The notes: a model not told the origin generated them from the letters alone. A stretch of DNA of 64,000 bases from FEN-1219 sp036563665 (GCA_036563665.1 DATCLY010000093.1:124001-188000), one strand, 5' to 3'. Positions 52,944 through 61,455 are shown, numbered from the stretch's first letter. Program-made: numbers and translations.

Positions 52944-54038
52944 ATGACTGCCGTCTCCCGAGCCGACTTCGAACGACACCTGAAGACGTTCATCGTGCCC
53001 CACACGGGGCGCGAGCTGGGGGCGCGCGGGACGTCGTTCACGGTGGCGGAGCGTGAGGGCGGCTTCCGCGTCGCGTTGCGCTGCGGATTTCCGCTTGCGC
53101 GGAGCGGGCCCAGGCTCGCCGAGGCCATCGAGCTGCACTGCCGCACGTTGAGCCCGGACCTTGCCGTCGAGGTGGGCATCGAGACGGAGATCAAGGCCCA
53201 CGCGGTGCAGCGGGGGCTGAAGCCGCTCCCCGGCGTGAGCAACATCGTGGCCGTGGCTTCCGGCAAGGGCGGCGTGGGCAAGTCCACGGTGGCGGTGAAC
53301 CTCGCGCTCGCGCTCGCGCAGGAGGGCGCGCGCGTCGCCATCCTCGACGCGGACATCTACGGCCCGAGCCAGCCCCGCATGCTGGGCCTGCTCGGCCGGC
53401 GGCCGCAGTCGCGCGACGGCAAGACCATCGAGCCCATCGAGGCGCACGGCATCGTCGCGATGTCGATCGGTTTCCTCGTCCCGGAGGAGCAGCCGATGGC
53501 GTGGCGCGGCCCGATGGTCACGTCGGCGCTGAACCAGCTCCTCAGCCAGACCGTGTGGGGCGAGCGCGATTACTTGATCGTCGACATGCCACCCGGCACC
53601 GGCGACATCCAGCTCACGCTCGCGCAGCGCGTGCCCGTGAGCGGCGCGATCATCGTCACCACGCCGCAGGACATCGCCCTCGCGGACGCCCGCAAAGGGC
53701 TCGAAATGTTCCAGAAGGTCAACGTGCCGGTGCTCGGCATCGTGGAGAACATGAGCCTGTACGTTTGCCCGAACTGCGGGCACGAGGAGCACATCTTCGG
53801 CGAGGAGGGCGGCGCAAACCTGAGCCGCGCGTACGGCGTGCCGCTGCTCGGCACGTTGCCGCTCGACCGCCGCATCCGCGAGGAGACGGACAGCGGCGAG
53901 CCGACGGTGGTGGCCGAGCCCGACAGCCTGGCCGCCATCGCGTTCCGCGAGGCGGCGCTGCGCGCGGCGGGCGAGCTCGCCGCGAGCGCGCAGGACTACA
54001 GCCGCCTGTTCCCGAAGATCACGGTCGAGGACACCTGA
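52944..54038 (+). CDS. mrp: Iron-sulfur cluster carrier protein Mrp/ApbC
   Basis: A 364-residue P-loop ATPase. An N-terminal MIP18-like region (1-80) is followed by VASGKGGVGKSTVAVNLALALA (deviant Walker A at 107-114), DADIYGPSQPRMLG, YLIVDMPPGTGDIQLTLAQ, VTTPQDIALADARKGL and the cluster-binding CPNC at 275-278. It carries and transfers [4Fe-4S] clusters to apo-proteins in the cytosol. A GTG at 52914 would add ten residues. In many gammaproteobacteria mrp is next to metG; here they are separated and mrp is near dcd. Confidence 0.95.
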   Translation: MTAVSRADFERHLKTFIVPHTGRELGARGTSFTVAEREGGFRVALRCGFPLARSGPRLAEAIELHCRTLSPDLAVEVGIETEIKAHAVQRGLKPLPGVSNIVAVASGKGGVGKSTVAVNLALALAQEGARVAILDADIYGPSQPRMLGLLGRRPQSRDGKTIEPIEAHGIVAMSIGFLVPEEQPMAWRGPMVTSALNQLLSQTVWGERDYLIVDMPPGTGDIQLTLAQRVPVSGAIIVTTPQDIALADARKGLEMFQKVNVPVLGIVENMSLYVCPNCGHEEHIFGEEGGANLSRAYGVPLLGTLPLDRRIREETDSGEPTVVAEPDSLAAIAFREAALRAAGELAASAQDYSRLFPKITVEDT

Positions 54039-54058
54039 TCGGCCGCAGCGTCGGTGGT

Positions 54059-54292
54059 GGGAGCGGCTTTCCAGCCGCGATCTTCGCGAGCGCAGGCGGC
54101 ATCGCAGGCGGCGCGGCTCGCCCGTGCCCCTTCCAGCACCGGCGTGAATACGTCCCTGTAGCCTCGCGCGCGCACATCCCGGTGCGCGAGCGTGCTGGAA
54201 GGGGCACGGGCGAGCCACGCCGCGAAGCGTCGGCGCGAGCTTCTGCGGCGCCGAAGAATCGCGGCTCGAAAGCCGCTCCCACAGGCTTCGTT
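54059..54292. repeat. Nested palindromic repeat (BIME-like), copy B
   Basis: The whole mrp-dcd space is symmetrical. Outer 22-bp arms at 54059-54080 and 54259-54280 match inversely with one mismatch. Each is itself a REP-type hairpin (GCGGCTTTCCAGCCGC). An inner perfect 25-bp inverted pair lies at 54115-54139 and 54192-54216. Between them is the core 54140-54171 shared with copy A. The flank ACAGGCTTCGTT runs to the base before the dcd stop and recurs at 61479-61490. Any transcript across it would fold strongly and could end or stabilise both convergent mRNAs. Confidence 0.9.
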
Positions 54293-54859
54293 TTACGTCT
54301 TGGGCAGCGTGACGCCGCGCTGGCCCATGTATTTCCCGCCGCGGTCCTTGTACGAGATCTCGCACACCTCGTCGGACTCGAAGAACAGCATTTGCGCGAC
54401 GCCTTCGTTGGCGTAGATCTTGGCGGGCAGCGGCGTGGTGTTGGAGAACTCGAGCGTGACGTGCCCCTCCCACTCGGGCTCCAATGGGGTCACGTTCACG
54501 ATGATGCCGCAGCGCGCATACGTGGACTTGCCGAGGCAGATCGTGAGCACGTTGCGCGGGATGCGGAAGTATTCCACGGTGCGCGCCAGCGCGAAGGAAT
54601 TCGGCGGGATCACGCACACGGGCCCTTTGAAATCCACGAACGAGCGCTCGTCGAACTTCTTGGGGTCGACGATCGTGGTATTGATGTTGGTGAAGATCTT
54701 GAACTCGTCCGCGCAGCGCACGTCGTAGCCGTAGCTCGACACGCCGTAGGAGACGATCCGCTCGCTGCCGTTCGCGCGCACCTGCTCGGGCTCGAACGGC
54801 TCGATCATGCCGTGCTCGCGGGCCATGCGCTTGATCCAACGGTCGGACTTGATGCTCAT
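54293..54859 (-). CDS. dcd: dCTP deaminase
   Basis: A 188-residue trimeric deaminase. GMIEPFEPEQVR, SYGVSSYGYDVRCADEFKIF, PPNSFALARTVEYFRIPRNVL and GKSTYARCGIIVNVTPLEPEWEG, which contains the catalytic Arg/Glu region, are diagnostic. AQMLFFESDEVCEISYKDRGGKYMGQ closes the fold. It deaminates dCTP to dUTP for thymidylate synthesis. Length is normal. It is convergent with mrp across the repeat block and upstream of the DUF3108 gene on the same strand. Confidence 0.97.
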   Translation of the reverse strand: MSIKSDRWIKRMAREHGMIEPFEPEQVRANGSERIVSYGVSSYGYDVRCADEFKIFTNINTTIVDPKKFDERSFVDFKGPVCVIPPNSFALARTVEYFRIPRNVLTICLGKSTYARCGIIVNVTPLEPEWEGHVTLEFSNTTPLPAKIYANEGVAQMLFFESDEVCEISYKDRGGKYMGQRGVTLPKT

Positions 54860-54890
54860 ACGTTTGCTCTGAAGACGGGAAACGCGGCGC

Positions 54891-55625
54891 TCAACGTGCG
54901 GCGCCGAGGCCCTCGATGGACCGAAGAAGGAAAGCGGTGCGCGTCTCGGCGTCGCGCCGCTGCTCGATGCGCACGGGCAGGTAGCCGAGCGCAGGCGCGA
55001 CCCAGAGCCAGGTGCTGCGCGACGACCCCTCGCGCTGCTGCACGTAGACGTGCGTCTCGAACACCCCCGCGCCCGTGCGCACCTCTTCCGTGCCCTGCGC
55101 CGTGTAGCCGTACTCCTGCACGCCGTCGTCGTCCACGAGCCGATACCGGTCGGGCGCGCCCGCCGTCGCGAGGTCCCGCATGAGCTGGGCCTGCAGGCTG
55201 CCGCGGTCGAGCACGCCGGGCTCGATCGGCAGCTCGCGGGCGCCGTCGTCGTCGGTGATCCGCGCGACGTTCGCGTCCCAGTCGAACACCACCGTCAGGT
55301 CGTCGTCGCCGCCGCGCGTGCCGTCCTCGTAGCGGTATTCGAGCGGCCGGATGCGGCCCGCGTCGAGCACGAACTCGCTGCGCTCGACGGTGGGGTCGGG
55401 GCTCGCGAGCCGTCCGACGAGACCCCGCGCCTCGGTGCGGGAGGCGAAGACGTAGCGGCCGGTCGCGGCATCGCGGCTCACCGAGAACTCGGAACGGCCG
55501 AGCTGACGGCCGCGATACTCGACGTCGTAGACGGCCGTGTAGGTGGCGATGTCGCCGTCCTGGGCATGCACGGCGGGGCAGGCGAGCAGCAGCAGGGCGC
55601 AGGCCTCGAGCAGGCGGCGAGTCAT
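54891..55625 (-). CDS. DUF3108 domain protein, exported
   Basis: A 244-residue protein with signal peptide MTRRLLEACALLLLACPAVHA. DUF3108 shows YTAVYDVEYRGRQLGRSEFS, RYVFASRTEARGLVGRLAS, ERSEFVLDAGRIRPLEYRYED and VAPALGYLPVRIEQR. This periplasmic beta-rich family is of unknown function and is often found next to purN in gammaproteobacteria. The ATG overlaps the purN stop (ATGA), so it is translationally coupled to purine synthesis genes, though without known link. Confidence 0.88.
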   Translation of the reverse strand: MTRRLLEACALLLLACPAVHAQDGDIATYTAVYDVEYRGRQLGRSEFSVSRDAATGRYVFASRTEARGLVGRLASPDPTVERSEFVLDAGRIRPLEYRYEDGTRGGDDDLTVVFDWDANVARITDDDGARELPIEPGVLDRGSLQAQLMRDLATAGAPDRYRLVDDDGVQEYGYTAQGTEEVRTGAGVFETHVYVQQREGSSRSTWLWVAPALGYLPVRIEQRRDAETRTAFLLRSIEGLGAAR

Positions 55626-56293
55626 GAGTCGGCCTCCACGATGACGGGCTCGTCGAGCGGACGGCCGTCCAGCACGGCGCGGCCGCCCTCCTCGCGCAGG
55701 CGGCCGGCCAGGAACCAGCCCGCGGCGCGCGGCAGGATGATGTGCTCGCCGACGTGCACGCGCTCGGCGAGCGTCGCGGGCGTGTCGTCGGGGCGCACGC
55801 GCAGGCGGTACTGGATGACGAGCGGGCCGGCGTCGAGCTCCGCCGTGACGAAGTGCACGCTCGCGCCGTGCAGCTCGTCGCCGGCCTCGAGCACGCGGCG
55901 GTGCGTGTCGAGGCCGCGGTACTTCGGGAGCAGCGACGGATGCACGTTGAGGATGCGTCCCGCGAAGCGCTCGAGGAACGGCGCGCCGAGAATGCGCATG
56001 AAGCCCGCGAGCACGACGAGGTCGGGCTCGCGCTCCGCCACGGCGGCGGCGAGCGCTTCGTCGTAAGCGGCGCGGCCCCGGAAGCCGCGGGGCGGCAACG
56101 CGAGCGCCTCGATGCCCGCCTGGCGGGCGCGCTCGAGCCCGCGGGCCGCCGGCCGGTCGCTCGCGACGAGCGACACCTCGCCGCCGAGCGCGCCGCTCGC
56201 CGCCGCGTCGATGAGCGCCTGGAGGTTGGTCCCTTCGCCGGAAACCAGCACCGCGAGCCGCGGGGTGCGCGCCCGGCTCGAAGCGTCGGCCAT
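55622..56293 (-). CDS. purN: Phosphoribosylglycinamide formyltransferase
   Basis: A 223-residue PurN. LAVLVSGEGTNLQALIDA binds the phosphate, VVLAGFMRILGAPFLERFAG and ILNVHPSLLPKYRGLDTHRR contain the catalytic Asn and His, and HGASVHFVTAELDAGPLVIQ contains the catalytic Asp. It transfers formyl from 10-formyl-THF to GAR in purine synthesis. Coupled to purM by TGATG and to the DUF3108 gene by ATGA. The C-terminal 25 residues (RAVLDGRPLDEPVIVEA) are of usual length. Confidence 0.96.
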   Translation of the reverse strand: MADASSRARTPRLAVLVSGEGTNLQALIDAAASGALGGEVSLVASDRPAARGLERARQAGIEALALPPRGFRGRAAYDEALAAAVAEREPDLVVLAGFMRILGAPFLERFAGRILNVHPSLLPKYRGLDTHRRVLEAGDELHGASVHFVTAELDAGPLVIQYRLRVRPDDTPATLAERVHVGEHIILPRAAGWFLAGRLREEGGRAVLDGRPLDEPVIVEADS

Positions 56294-57321
56294 CAGCGGA
56301 TGCTCACGTGCTGCCCGGGGTCGGGAACCACTTCGCCGATCGTCCAGGCCCGCTCCCCGAGCGTCTCGAGCCGCCGCACGGCGTCCGCCGCGTGCTCGGA
56401 CGCCACGATCACGACCATGCCCACGCCGCAGTTGAAGGTGCGGTGCAGCTCCGCTCGCGGCACGCCCGCTCGGGCGAGCCAGCCGAACACGGCGGGCTCC
56501 TCCCAGCTGCGCGAGTCGAGCTCGACGCCCAGGCCCGCGGGCAGCACCCGGGGGATATTCTCGAGCAGGCCGCCGCCCGTGATGTGCGCCATGCCCTTCA
56601 CCGGCGTGGTCTGCAGCAGGCCGAGCAGCGAGCGCACGTAGATGCGGGTGGGCGTGAGCAGGTGCTCGATCAGCGGCCGGCCGTCGAGGAGCTGATCGGT
56701 GCCCTTCGGGTCGCGCGCGAGCACGTGGCGGATCAGCGAGAAACCGTTCGAGTGCGGACCGGAAGACGCGAGGCCGATCACCTTGTCGCCCGCCACGATG
56801 TCGCGCCCGTCGATGATCTTCGAGCGCTCCACGATCCCTACGCAGAACCCGGCGAGGTCGTACTCGTTCGGCGTGTGCATGCCCGGGTGCTCGGCCGTCT
56901 CGCCGCCGAGGAGCGCGGCGCCGGCGAGCTCGCAGCCGCGCGCGATGCTGGCGATCACGCGCTCGGCCACGTCCACGTCGAGCTTCGGCGTGACGAAGTA
57001 GTCGAGGAAGAACAGCGGCTCCGCGCCGCACACGACGACGTCGTTCGCGCACATCGCCACGAGGTCTATACCTACGTCGTCGTGAGCGTCGTGGTCGATG
57101 GCGAGCTTGAGCTTCGTGCCGACGCCGTCCGTGCCCGCCACGAGCACGGGTTCCTGCAAGCCTCCGGGCACCCTGAACAGCCCGCCGAAGCCGCCGATGC
57201 CGCCCAGCACCTCCGGCCGCTGCGTGCGCTGCACCACGTGCTTGATGCGCTCGACGAGCGCGTCGCCCGCGTCGATGTCGACACCGGCGGCCTTGTACGT
57301 CAGATTGCCTTCGGACGTCAT
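56293..57321 (-). CDS. purM: Phosphoribosylformylglycinamidine cyclo-ligase
   Basis: A 342-residue PurM/AIRS. LTYKAAGVDIDAGDALVERIK begins the protein; GIGGFGGLFRVPGG and VAGTDGVGTKLKLA are the nucleotide-binding blocks. GGETAEHPGMH, GLASSGPHSNGFSLIR and HITGGGLLENIPR follow. It makes aminoimidazole ribotide. The ATG at 57321 matches known starts; an in-frame upstream ATG is less likely. It is divergent from the DUF2066 gene with 71 bp between, the common gammaproteobacterial layout. Confidence 0.97.
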   Translation of the reverse strand: MTSEGNLTYKAAGVDIDAGDALVERIKHVVQRTQRPEVLGGIGGFGGLFRVPGGLQEPVLVAGTDGVGTKLKLAIDHDAHDDVGIDLVAMCANDVVVCGAEPLFFLDYFVTPKLDVDVAERVIASIARGCELAGAALLGGETAEHPGMHTPNEYDLAGFCVGIVERSKIIDGRDIVAGDKVIGLASSGPHSNGFSLIRHVLARDPKGTDQLLDGRPLIEHLLTPTRIYVRSLLGLLQTTPVKGMAHITGGGLLENIPRVLPAGLGVELDSRSWEEPAVFGWLARAGVPRAELHRTFNCGVGMVVIVASEHAADAVRRLETLGERAWTIGEVVPDPGQHVSIR

Positions 57322-57356
57322 GCGAGGGACTCGGGCGGGGGCGGGACCGCGGCCGC

Positions 57357-57362
57357 TATAAT
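57357..57362 (+). promoter_or_regulatory. Perfect -10 box upstream of the DUF2066 gene
   Basis: TATAAT in the 71-bp divergent space, 30 bases before the ATG at 57393. No good -35 is visible at 17 bp (GC-rich), so an activator may help. Confidence 0.5.
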
Positions 57363-57392
57363 AAGCGACCTCGAACCGCCGTACACATCGCA

Positions 57393-58475
57393 ATGCAACG
57401 CATCGCTGCCGTCATCGTAACGCTGCGCGTCTGCGCGGCGGCTCTGCTCGTGGCGGTCGCGCTCGTTGCGGTGCCGGATACGTACGCGGCCACCTTCACC
57501 GACCTCTACCGCATCACCGTCGACCCCGTCCAGGGGGCGGCGGATCCGCGGCGCGAGAACATTCGCGCCGCGATGAGCCGGCTGCTCACGCGGGTGACGG
57601 GCAGGCGCGACGCGGGCTTCGACCCGGACCTCGCGTCGCTGATGGAAAACGCGGACGATTTCGTCAATCAGTACGGACAGGACCGGCAGGGCCGCATCCG
57701 CGTGGACTTCAACGCGGGCCGATTGAGCCAGGCGCTCGCCGCCCTGAATCGCCCGGTGTGGGGGCCGGAGCGGCCGCTCACGCTGCTCTGGGTGGCGTTC
57801 GACAACGGCCTGGGCGAGCGCGCCCTGCTGGGCGCGGGCGACCCGGCCGGCGCCGGCCTTTCCCGGGAGATGACGGCGCTCTTGACGAGCGCCCGGGACG
57901 AGCTCATACGCGTCGCCGACGAGCGCGGGCTGCCGATCGCGTTCCCGCTGCTCGACGTGCAGGACCTGGCCGCCGTCGGCTTCGCGGACGTATGGGGCGG
58001 CTTCGAGGAGCCGGTGCGGGCCGCCTCGGAGCGCTACGCGCCGGACGCCATCCTGATCGGCCGCGTGCGCGCCGACGATTTCGGCACCGACGTGCAGTGG
58101 CTGCTGCTCGCCGCGGGCGAGCGGCGGCTGCTCGCCGGGAGCTCCGTCCCCGAGGGGCTCGACTGGGCCGCCGACCTGTACGCGTCGCAGTACGCCGTGC
58201 TCGGTGAGGGCGGCACCACGCGCGTCACGGTGCTCGACGTGGCGTCGTTCGCGGACTACGGCCGCGTGATGAGCTACCTCGAGTCGTTGAGCGTGCTGCA
58301 GAGCGTGGACGTGGAGGCGCTCGACGGCGGCGTGTTGAGCCTGCGCGTGACCGCGCGCGGCGACGCGAGCGTGCTCGAGCGCGTGCTCGGTCTCGGCGGC
58401 GTGCTGCGGCGCGCGGAGCGGCCCGGACCGCCGGGCACGCTGCTCTTCGAGGTAGAGCGCGGGACGCCGCAATGA
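57393..58475 (+). CDS. DUF2066 domain protein, exported
   Basis: A 360-residue protein with a signal peptide (core RVCAAALLVAVALVAVP, cleavage near TYAA). DUF2066 shows LYRITVDPVQGAADPRRENI, AMSRLLTRVTGRRDAG, VNQYGQDRQGRIRVDF and RPLTLLWVAFDNGLG. Periplasmic family of unknown function, nearly always upstream of pgsA-like and hda genes and divergent from purM in this phylum. The stop overlaps the next start by four bases (ATGA). Confidence 0.9.
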   Translation: MQRIAAVIVTLRVCAAALLVAVALVAVPDTYAATFTDLYRITVDPVQGAADPRRENIRAAMSRLLTRVTGRRDAGFDPDLASLMENADDFVNQYGQDRQGRIRVDFNAGRLSQALAALNRPVWGPERPLTLLWVAFDNGLGERALLGAGDPAGAGLSREMTALLTSARDELIRVADERGLPIAFPLLDVQDLAAVGFADVWGGFEEPVRAASERYAPDAILIGRVRADDFGTDVQWLLLAAGERRLLAGSSVPEGLDWAADLYASQYAVLGEGGTTRVTVLDVASFADYGRVMSYLESLSVLQSVDVEALDGGVLSLRVTARGDASVLERVLGLGGVLRRAERPGPPGTLLFEVERGTPQ

Positions 58476-59035
58476 CTTGGCGGTGGTTGCCGAACGCCAT
58501 CTGCGTCGTTCGGTTGCTGCTCGTCGTGCCGGTCGTGGTGCTGCTTCTCAAGGAGCGTTACGCCCCGGCGCTCGTGCTGTTCATGATCGCGGGCGCCTCG
58601 GACGCGATCGACGGCTTTCTCGCGAAGCGCTTCGCCTGGCAGTCGCGGCTCGGCAGCCTGCTCGATCCCGCCGCCGACAAGCTGCTCGTCGTGAGCGTGT
58701 TCGTGTCGCTCGCGTACCTTGGCTTGATTCCGCCCGCGCTCGCCGCCGTGGTGGTGGCGCGGGACGCGGTCATCGTGCTCGGCGCGCTCACTTATCAGCT
58801 CGTGATCGAGCCGGTGGTGGGGCAGCCCACCGCCGTGAGCAAGCTCAATACCGCGTGTCAGCTCGCGTTCGTGGTGTTCACGCTGGTCCACGAGATCACC
58901 GGGGGTTGGCCGGCGCGCATCTCGCTGCTCGTGCTCGGCGCGGCCGTCGTGTTCACGAGCATCACGAGCGGCCTCGGCTACGTCGTGGGGTGGGGCAAGC
59001 GGGCCTGGCGCATCAAGCACCAGGCGGCGGCGTGA
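58472..59035 (+). CDS. CDP-alcohol phosphatidyltransferase (PgsA/cardiolipin synthase-like)
   Basis: A 187-residue inner membrane enzyme with about five helices. The CDP-alcohol motif is present as SDAIDGFLAKRFAWQSRLGS, LLDPAADKLL: Asp-Gly-x2-Ala-x-Arg-x8-Gly-x3-Asp-x3-Asp with one extra residue variation (AKR for AR). It would attach a polyol phosphate or a phosphatidyl group to CDP-diacylglycerol. PgsA proper versus a ClsC-like role is open. Coupled to the DUF2066 gene and to hda by four-base overlaps. Confidence 0.9.
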   Translation: MTWRWLPNAICVVRLLLVVPVVVLLLKERYAPALVLFMIAGASDAIDGFLAKRFAWQSRLGSLLDPAADKLLVVSVFVSLAYLGLIPPALAAVVVARDAVIVLGALTYQLVIEPVVGQPTAVSKLNTACQLAFVVFTLVHEITGGWPARISLLVLGAAVVFTSITSGLGYVVGWGKRAWRIKHQAAA

Positions 59036-59727
59036 CCCAGCTCGCCCTCGCGCTCAGGCTCGACGGCGCGGCGCGCTTCGAGACCTTCGTGGCCGGGGCG
59101 AACCGCGCGGCGGTGCTGCACGTGGGCAGCACGGCGACCGAAGGGCGCGGCGATCTGCTGTGGCTCTGGGGTCGAACGGGGTGCGGCAAGAGCCACCTGC
59201 TGCAGGCGGCCTGCCGCGCGGCGGACGGCCACGGCCGCCGCGCGATGTACGTGCCGCTGCGCGGCCCGGACGTCGCCGCGGCGCTGCTCTCCGAGCCCGG
59301 CGGGCTCGACCTCGTGGCGCTCGATGACGTCCACCGGGTGGCGGGTGATGCGGCCTGGGAGCATGCGCTGTTCGCGCTGCTCGAGGCGCGCGTCGCCGGC
59401 GGGCCGAGCGTGGTCATGGCGGCGGGCGAGGCGCCCGCGGCCGTGCCGTTCGCGTTGCCCGATCTGCGCTCGCGGGCGGCGGCGGCCGCCGTGTATCGGC
59501 TCGAGCCGCTGCGCGACGAGGAGCGGCTGGCCGCGCTCGTCGAGCACGCCCGCGTGCGCGGCATCGAGCTCGATCCGCCGGTGGCCGAGTACCTGCTGCG
59601 CCGCGTGTCGCGCGACATGCCGGAGCTCACGCGCTGGCTCGAGCGGCTGGACCGCGCGTCGCTCGAGGCGCAGCGGCGCCTCACGATCCCGTTCGTTCGC
59701 TCGCTCCTCGGGGAAGAGCGGGGCTGA
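59032..59727 (+). CDS. hda: DnaA regulatory inactivator Hda
   Basis: A 231-residue AAA+ protein related to DnaA domain III. TQLALALRL at the N-terminus is the clamp-binding QL-L motif. Walker A is GRTGCGKS (47-54), Walker B LVALDDVHRV, and sensor 2 lies in the C-terminal RVSRDMPELTRWLERLD. With the sliding clamp it stimulates ATP hydrolysis on DnaA and so limits re-initiation. GTG start overlapping the pgsA-like stop. It ends next to the convergent wrbA gene with no gap. Confidence 0.94.
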   Translation: MTQLALALRLDGAARFETFVAGANRAAVLHVGSTATEGRGDLLWLWGRTGCGKSHLLQAACRAADGHGRRAMYVPLRGPDVAAALLSEPGGLDLVALDDVHRVAGDAAWEHALFALLEARVAGGPSVVMAAGEAPAAVPFALPDLRSRAAAAAVYRLEPLRDEERLAALVEHARVRGIELDPPVAEYLLRRVSRDMPELTRWLERLDRASLEAQRRLTIPFVRSLLGEERG

Positions 59728-60321
59728 TCAGCCGGCGAGCTTCGCGGCGATGCGGGCGACGCGCTCACCGAGCGCCTGCGCGAGCTCGTTCTCGTGAGCG
59801 GAGAGGCCGCTGCCGCGGGCGGACGCCACGTGCGTCGCGCCGTAGGGCGAGCCGCCCGTCCGCGTCTCGAACAGCGCCGCTTCGGTGTACGGGATGCCCA
59901 CGAGCAGCATGCCGTGGTGCAGCAACGGCAGCATCATCGCGAGCAGCGTGCTTTCCTGGCCGCCGTGCTGGGAGGTGCTCGTGGTGAGCACGCCGGCCGG
60001 CTTGCCGGCGAGCCGACCCGCGAGCCACAGCTCGCTGGTCGCGTCGAGAAAGTGCTTGAGCGGCGCGGCCATCGTCCCGAACCGAGTGGGGCTGCCGAGC
60101 AGCAGGCCGTCGCACTCGACGAGGTCGTCGAGCGACGCGTAGGGCGGGCCTTCGGTCGGCAGCGGCGGGGCGACGGCCTCCGAGACGGGCGAGACGGCCG
60201 GCACGGTGCGGATGCGGGCCACGCCGCCCGCGCGCTCGACGCCGCGGGCGGCGCACCGGGCGAGCTCCGCCGTGCGTCCGGTCCTCGAGTAATAGAGGAC
60301 CAGGATCGTGGGATTGCTCAC
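59728..60321 (-). CDS. wrbA: NAD(P)H:quinone oxidoreductase, WrbA family flavodoxin
   Basis: A 197-residue flavodoxin-like protein. ILVLYYSRTGRTAELARCAARG is the FMN phosphate loop, and CDGLLLGSPTRFGTMAAPLKHFLDAT contains the WrbA PTRFG/GxxAAxxKxFLD signature. KPAGVLTTSTSQHGGQESTL is the following FMN contact, and HHGMLLVGIPY is typical. It reduces quinones by two electrons in the cytosol as a tetramer. GTG start overlapping the arsC stop by four bases, so the two are coupled. Confidence 0.94.
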   Translation of the reverse strand: MSNPTILVLYYSRTGRTAELARCAARGVERAGGVARIRTVPAVSPVSEAVAPPLPTEGPPYASLDDLVECDGLLLGSPTRFGTMAAPLKHFLDATSELWLAGRLAGKPAGVLTTSTSQHGGQESTLLAMMLPLLHHGMLLVGIPYTEAALFETRTGGSPYGATHVASARGSGLSAHENELAQALGERVARIAAKLAG

Positions 60322-60665
60322 TCGAAGAGTTCCAGAACGTTCTCCGGCGGTCGGCCGATGCGCGCGCGCGACCCCACCTCCACGATCGGCCGCTGCAGCA
60401 GCTTCGGTTGCGCGACGATGAGGTCGAGCAGCTCGTCGTCGGTGGCGTCCGCTTTCACCTTGGCCGCCGCGTACTCCGGCTCGTTGGTGCGGATGATGTC
60501 GCGCGCCTCGAGCCCGAGCTTGCGGAGCAGCGTCTTGAGCGTGGCCTTGGTGGGCGGCGTCTTCAGGTACTCGACGATCTCGAGCTCCACGCCGCGCTCT
60601 TTGAGCAGCTCGAGCGTCTGGCGCGACTTCGAGCAACGCGGGTTATGGTAGATTCTAGCTTCCAC
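60318..60665 (-). CDS. ArsC-family arsenate reductase (YfgD-like)
   Basis: A 115-residue thioredoxin-fold protein. IYHNPRCSKSRQTLELL has the catalytic Cys in NPRCSKSR, and IVEYLKTPPT and LQRPIVEVGSRARIGRPPENVLELF include the conserved Arg residues. It is of the glutaredoxin-dependent ArsC/YfgD type; with no ars operon nearby, arsenate may not be the main substrate. GTG start with AAGGAG six bases upstream. It is often next to wrbA and hda in gammaproteobacteria. Confidence 0.92.
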   Translation of the reverse strand: MEARIYHNPRCSKSRQTLELLKERGVELEIVEYLKTPPTKATLKTLLRKLGLEARDIIRTNEPEYAAAKVKADATDDELLDLIVAQPKLLQRPIVEVGSRARIGRPPENVLELFE

Positions 60666-60780
60666 TCGTAGCTCCTTGATAAAAAAGGATAGCCGAGAGC
60701 CGACGCCGCGCTCGTCGCGTGGCTCGAGCGGCAGTGTAGGAGGGGTCGCGAGCGCGCCGCAACGCCGCCGGGACCGCGGC

Positions 60781-60810
60781 TTGACGCTCCGTCGGCTCGC
60801 TTGCAATGAT
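60781..60810 (+). promoter_or_regulatory. Candidate promoter of the DUF4398-acylphosphatase pair
   Basis: TTGACG (60781-60786) and AATGAT (60805-60810) with 18 bp between. A hairpin CGACCC/GGGTCG (60812-60829) follows in the predicted 5' leader, then an AT-rich stretch before the GTG at 60870. Confidence 0.4.
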
Positions 60811-60869
60811 TCGACCCACCCGGGGGTCGAGATACAACAGAATAAAACGTGTTCGCAGTAGGAGCGTCG

Positions 60870-61163
60870 GTGCGTCTCCTGATGATCGCGGCGGCGGTCC
60901 TGGCGCTCGTGGCGTGTGCCACGTCCCCGCCCGTGCAGGAGATGAGCGACGCCCGTCAAGCCATCGCCGCCGCCGAGCAAGCCAACGCCGAGACGCTCGC
61001 GCCGGAGCCGCTCCGGGACGCGCGCCGTCTGCTCGAGCAGGCCGAGCGGCAGCTGCGCGAGGAGGCGTACGGCCCCGCGCGCGCCAACGCGGTGCGCGCC
61101 AAGAACCGCGCCGTGCAGGCGCTCGAATCCAGCCAAGCCGCGAGCGGGCCGCCGGGAAATTGA
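60870..61163 (+). CDS. DUF4398 lipoprotein
   Basis: A 97-residue predicted lipoprotein. MRLLMIAAAVLALVAC gives a short basic n-region, hydrophobic core and lipobox LVAC. The mature part is one long helical hairpin: MSDARQAIAAAEQANAETL, EPLRDARRLLEQAERQLRE and ANAVRAKNRAVQALE, as in DUF4398 proteins that sit under the outer membrane. The GTG at 60870 has TAGGAG five bases upstream; a GTG at 60849 is less good. Stop overlaps the acylphosphatase start. Confidence 0.82.
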   Translation: MRLLMIAAAVLALVACATSPPVQEMSDARQAIAAAEQANAETLAPEPLRDARRLLEQAERQLREEAYGPARANAVRAKNRAVQALESSQAASGPPGN

Positions 61164-61450
61164 GCGAGCAAGCCGGGTCCGATCGTCGCGCCGTCCGCTA
61201 CGTGGTGGCCGGCCGCGTCCAAGGCGTCTACTACCGCGCCTCCACGGCGCGTCGCGCGCAGGAGCTCGGCGTGCACGGCTGGGCGCGCAATCTCCCGGAC
61301 GGCACCGTCGAGGTCGTGGCCGCCGCCGACGCCGACACGCTGTCCGCGCTCGCCGAGTGGCTGTGGGAAGGCCCGCCCGCCGCGCGGGTCGAGAGCGTCA
61401 CGCTCGAGGAGTGGACCGACGCCGTCCCCGACGGCTTCCACATCCGCTGA
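61160..61450 (+). CDS. acyP: Acylphosphatase
   Basis: A 96-residue acylphosphatase. YVVAGRVQGVYYRASTARRA contains the phosphate loop and catalytic Arg26, and GVHGWARNLPDGTVEVVA contains Asn44. It hydrolyses acyl phosphates. The start is a TTG overlapping the TGA of the lipoprotein gene; no ATG or GTG exists between there and the first conserved strand, except GTG codons inside YVVAG. The TTG is accepted because of this coupling. Confidence 0.92.
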   Translation: MSEQAGSDRRAVRYVVAGRVQGVYYRASTARRAQELGVHGWARNLPDGTVEVVAAADADTLSALAEWLWEGPPAARVESVTLEEWTDAVPDGFHIR

Positions 61451-61455
61451 CGGAA

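Noticed and set aside
54039..54292. Inverted repeats as ends of an insertion sequence
   Set aside because: Nothing between the arms could encode a transposase (about 180 bp), and no target duplication is visible. The structure fits a REP/BIME-type element.
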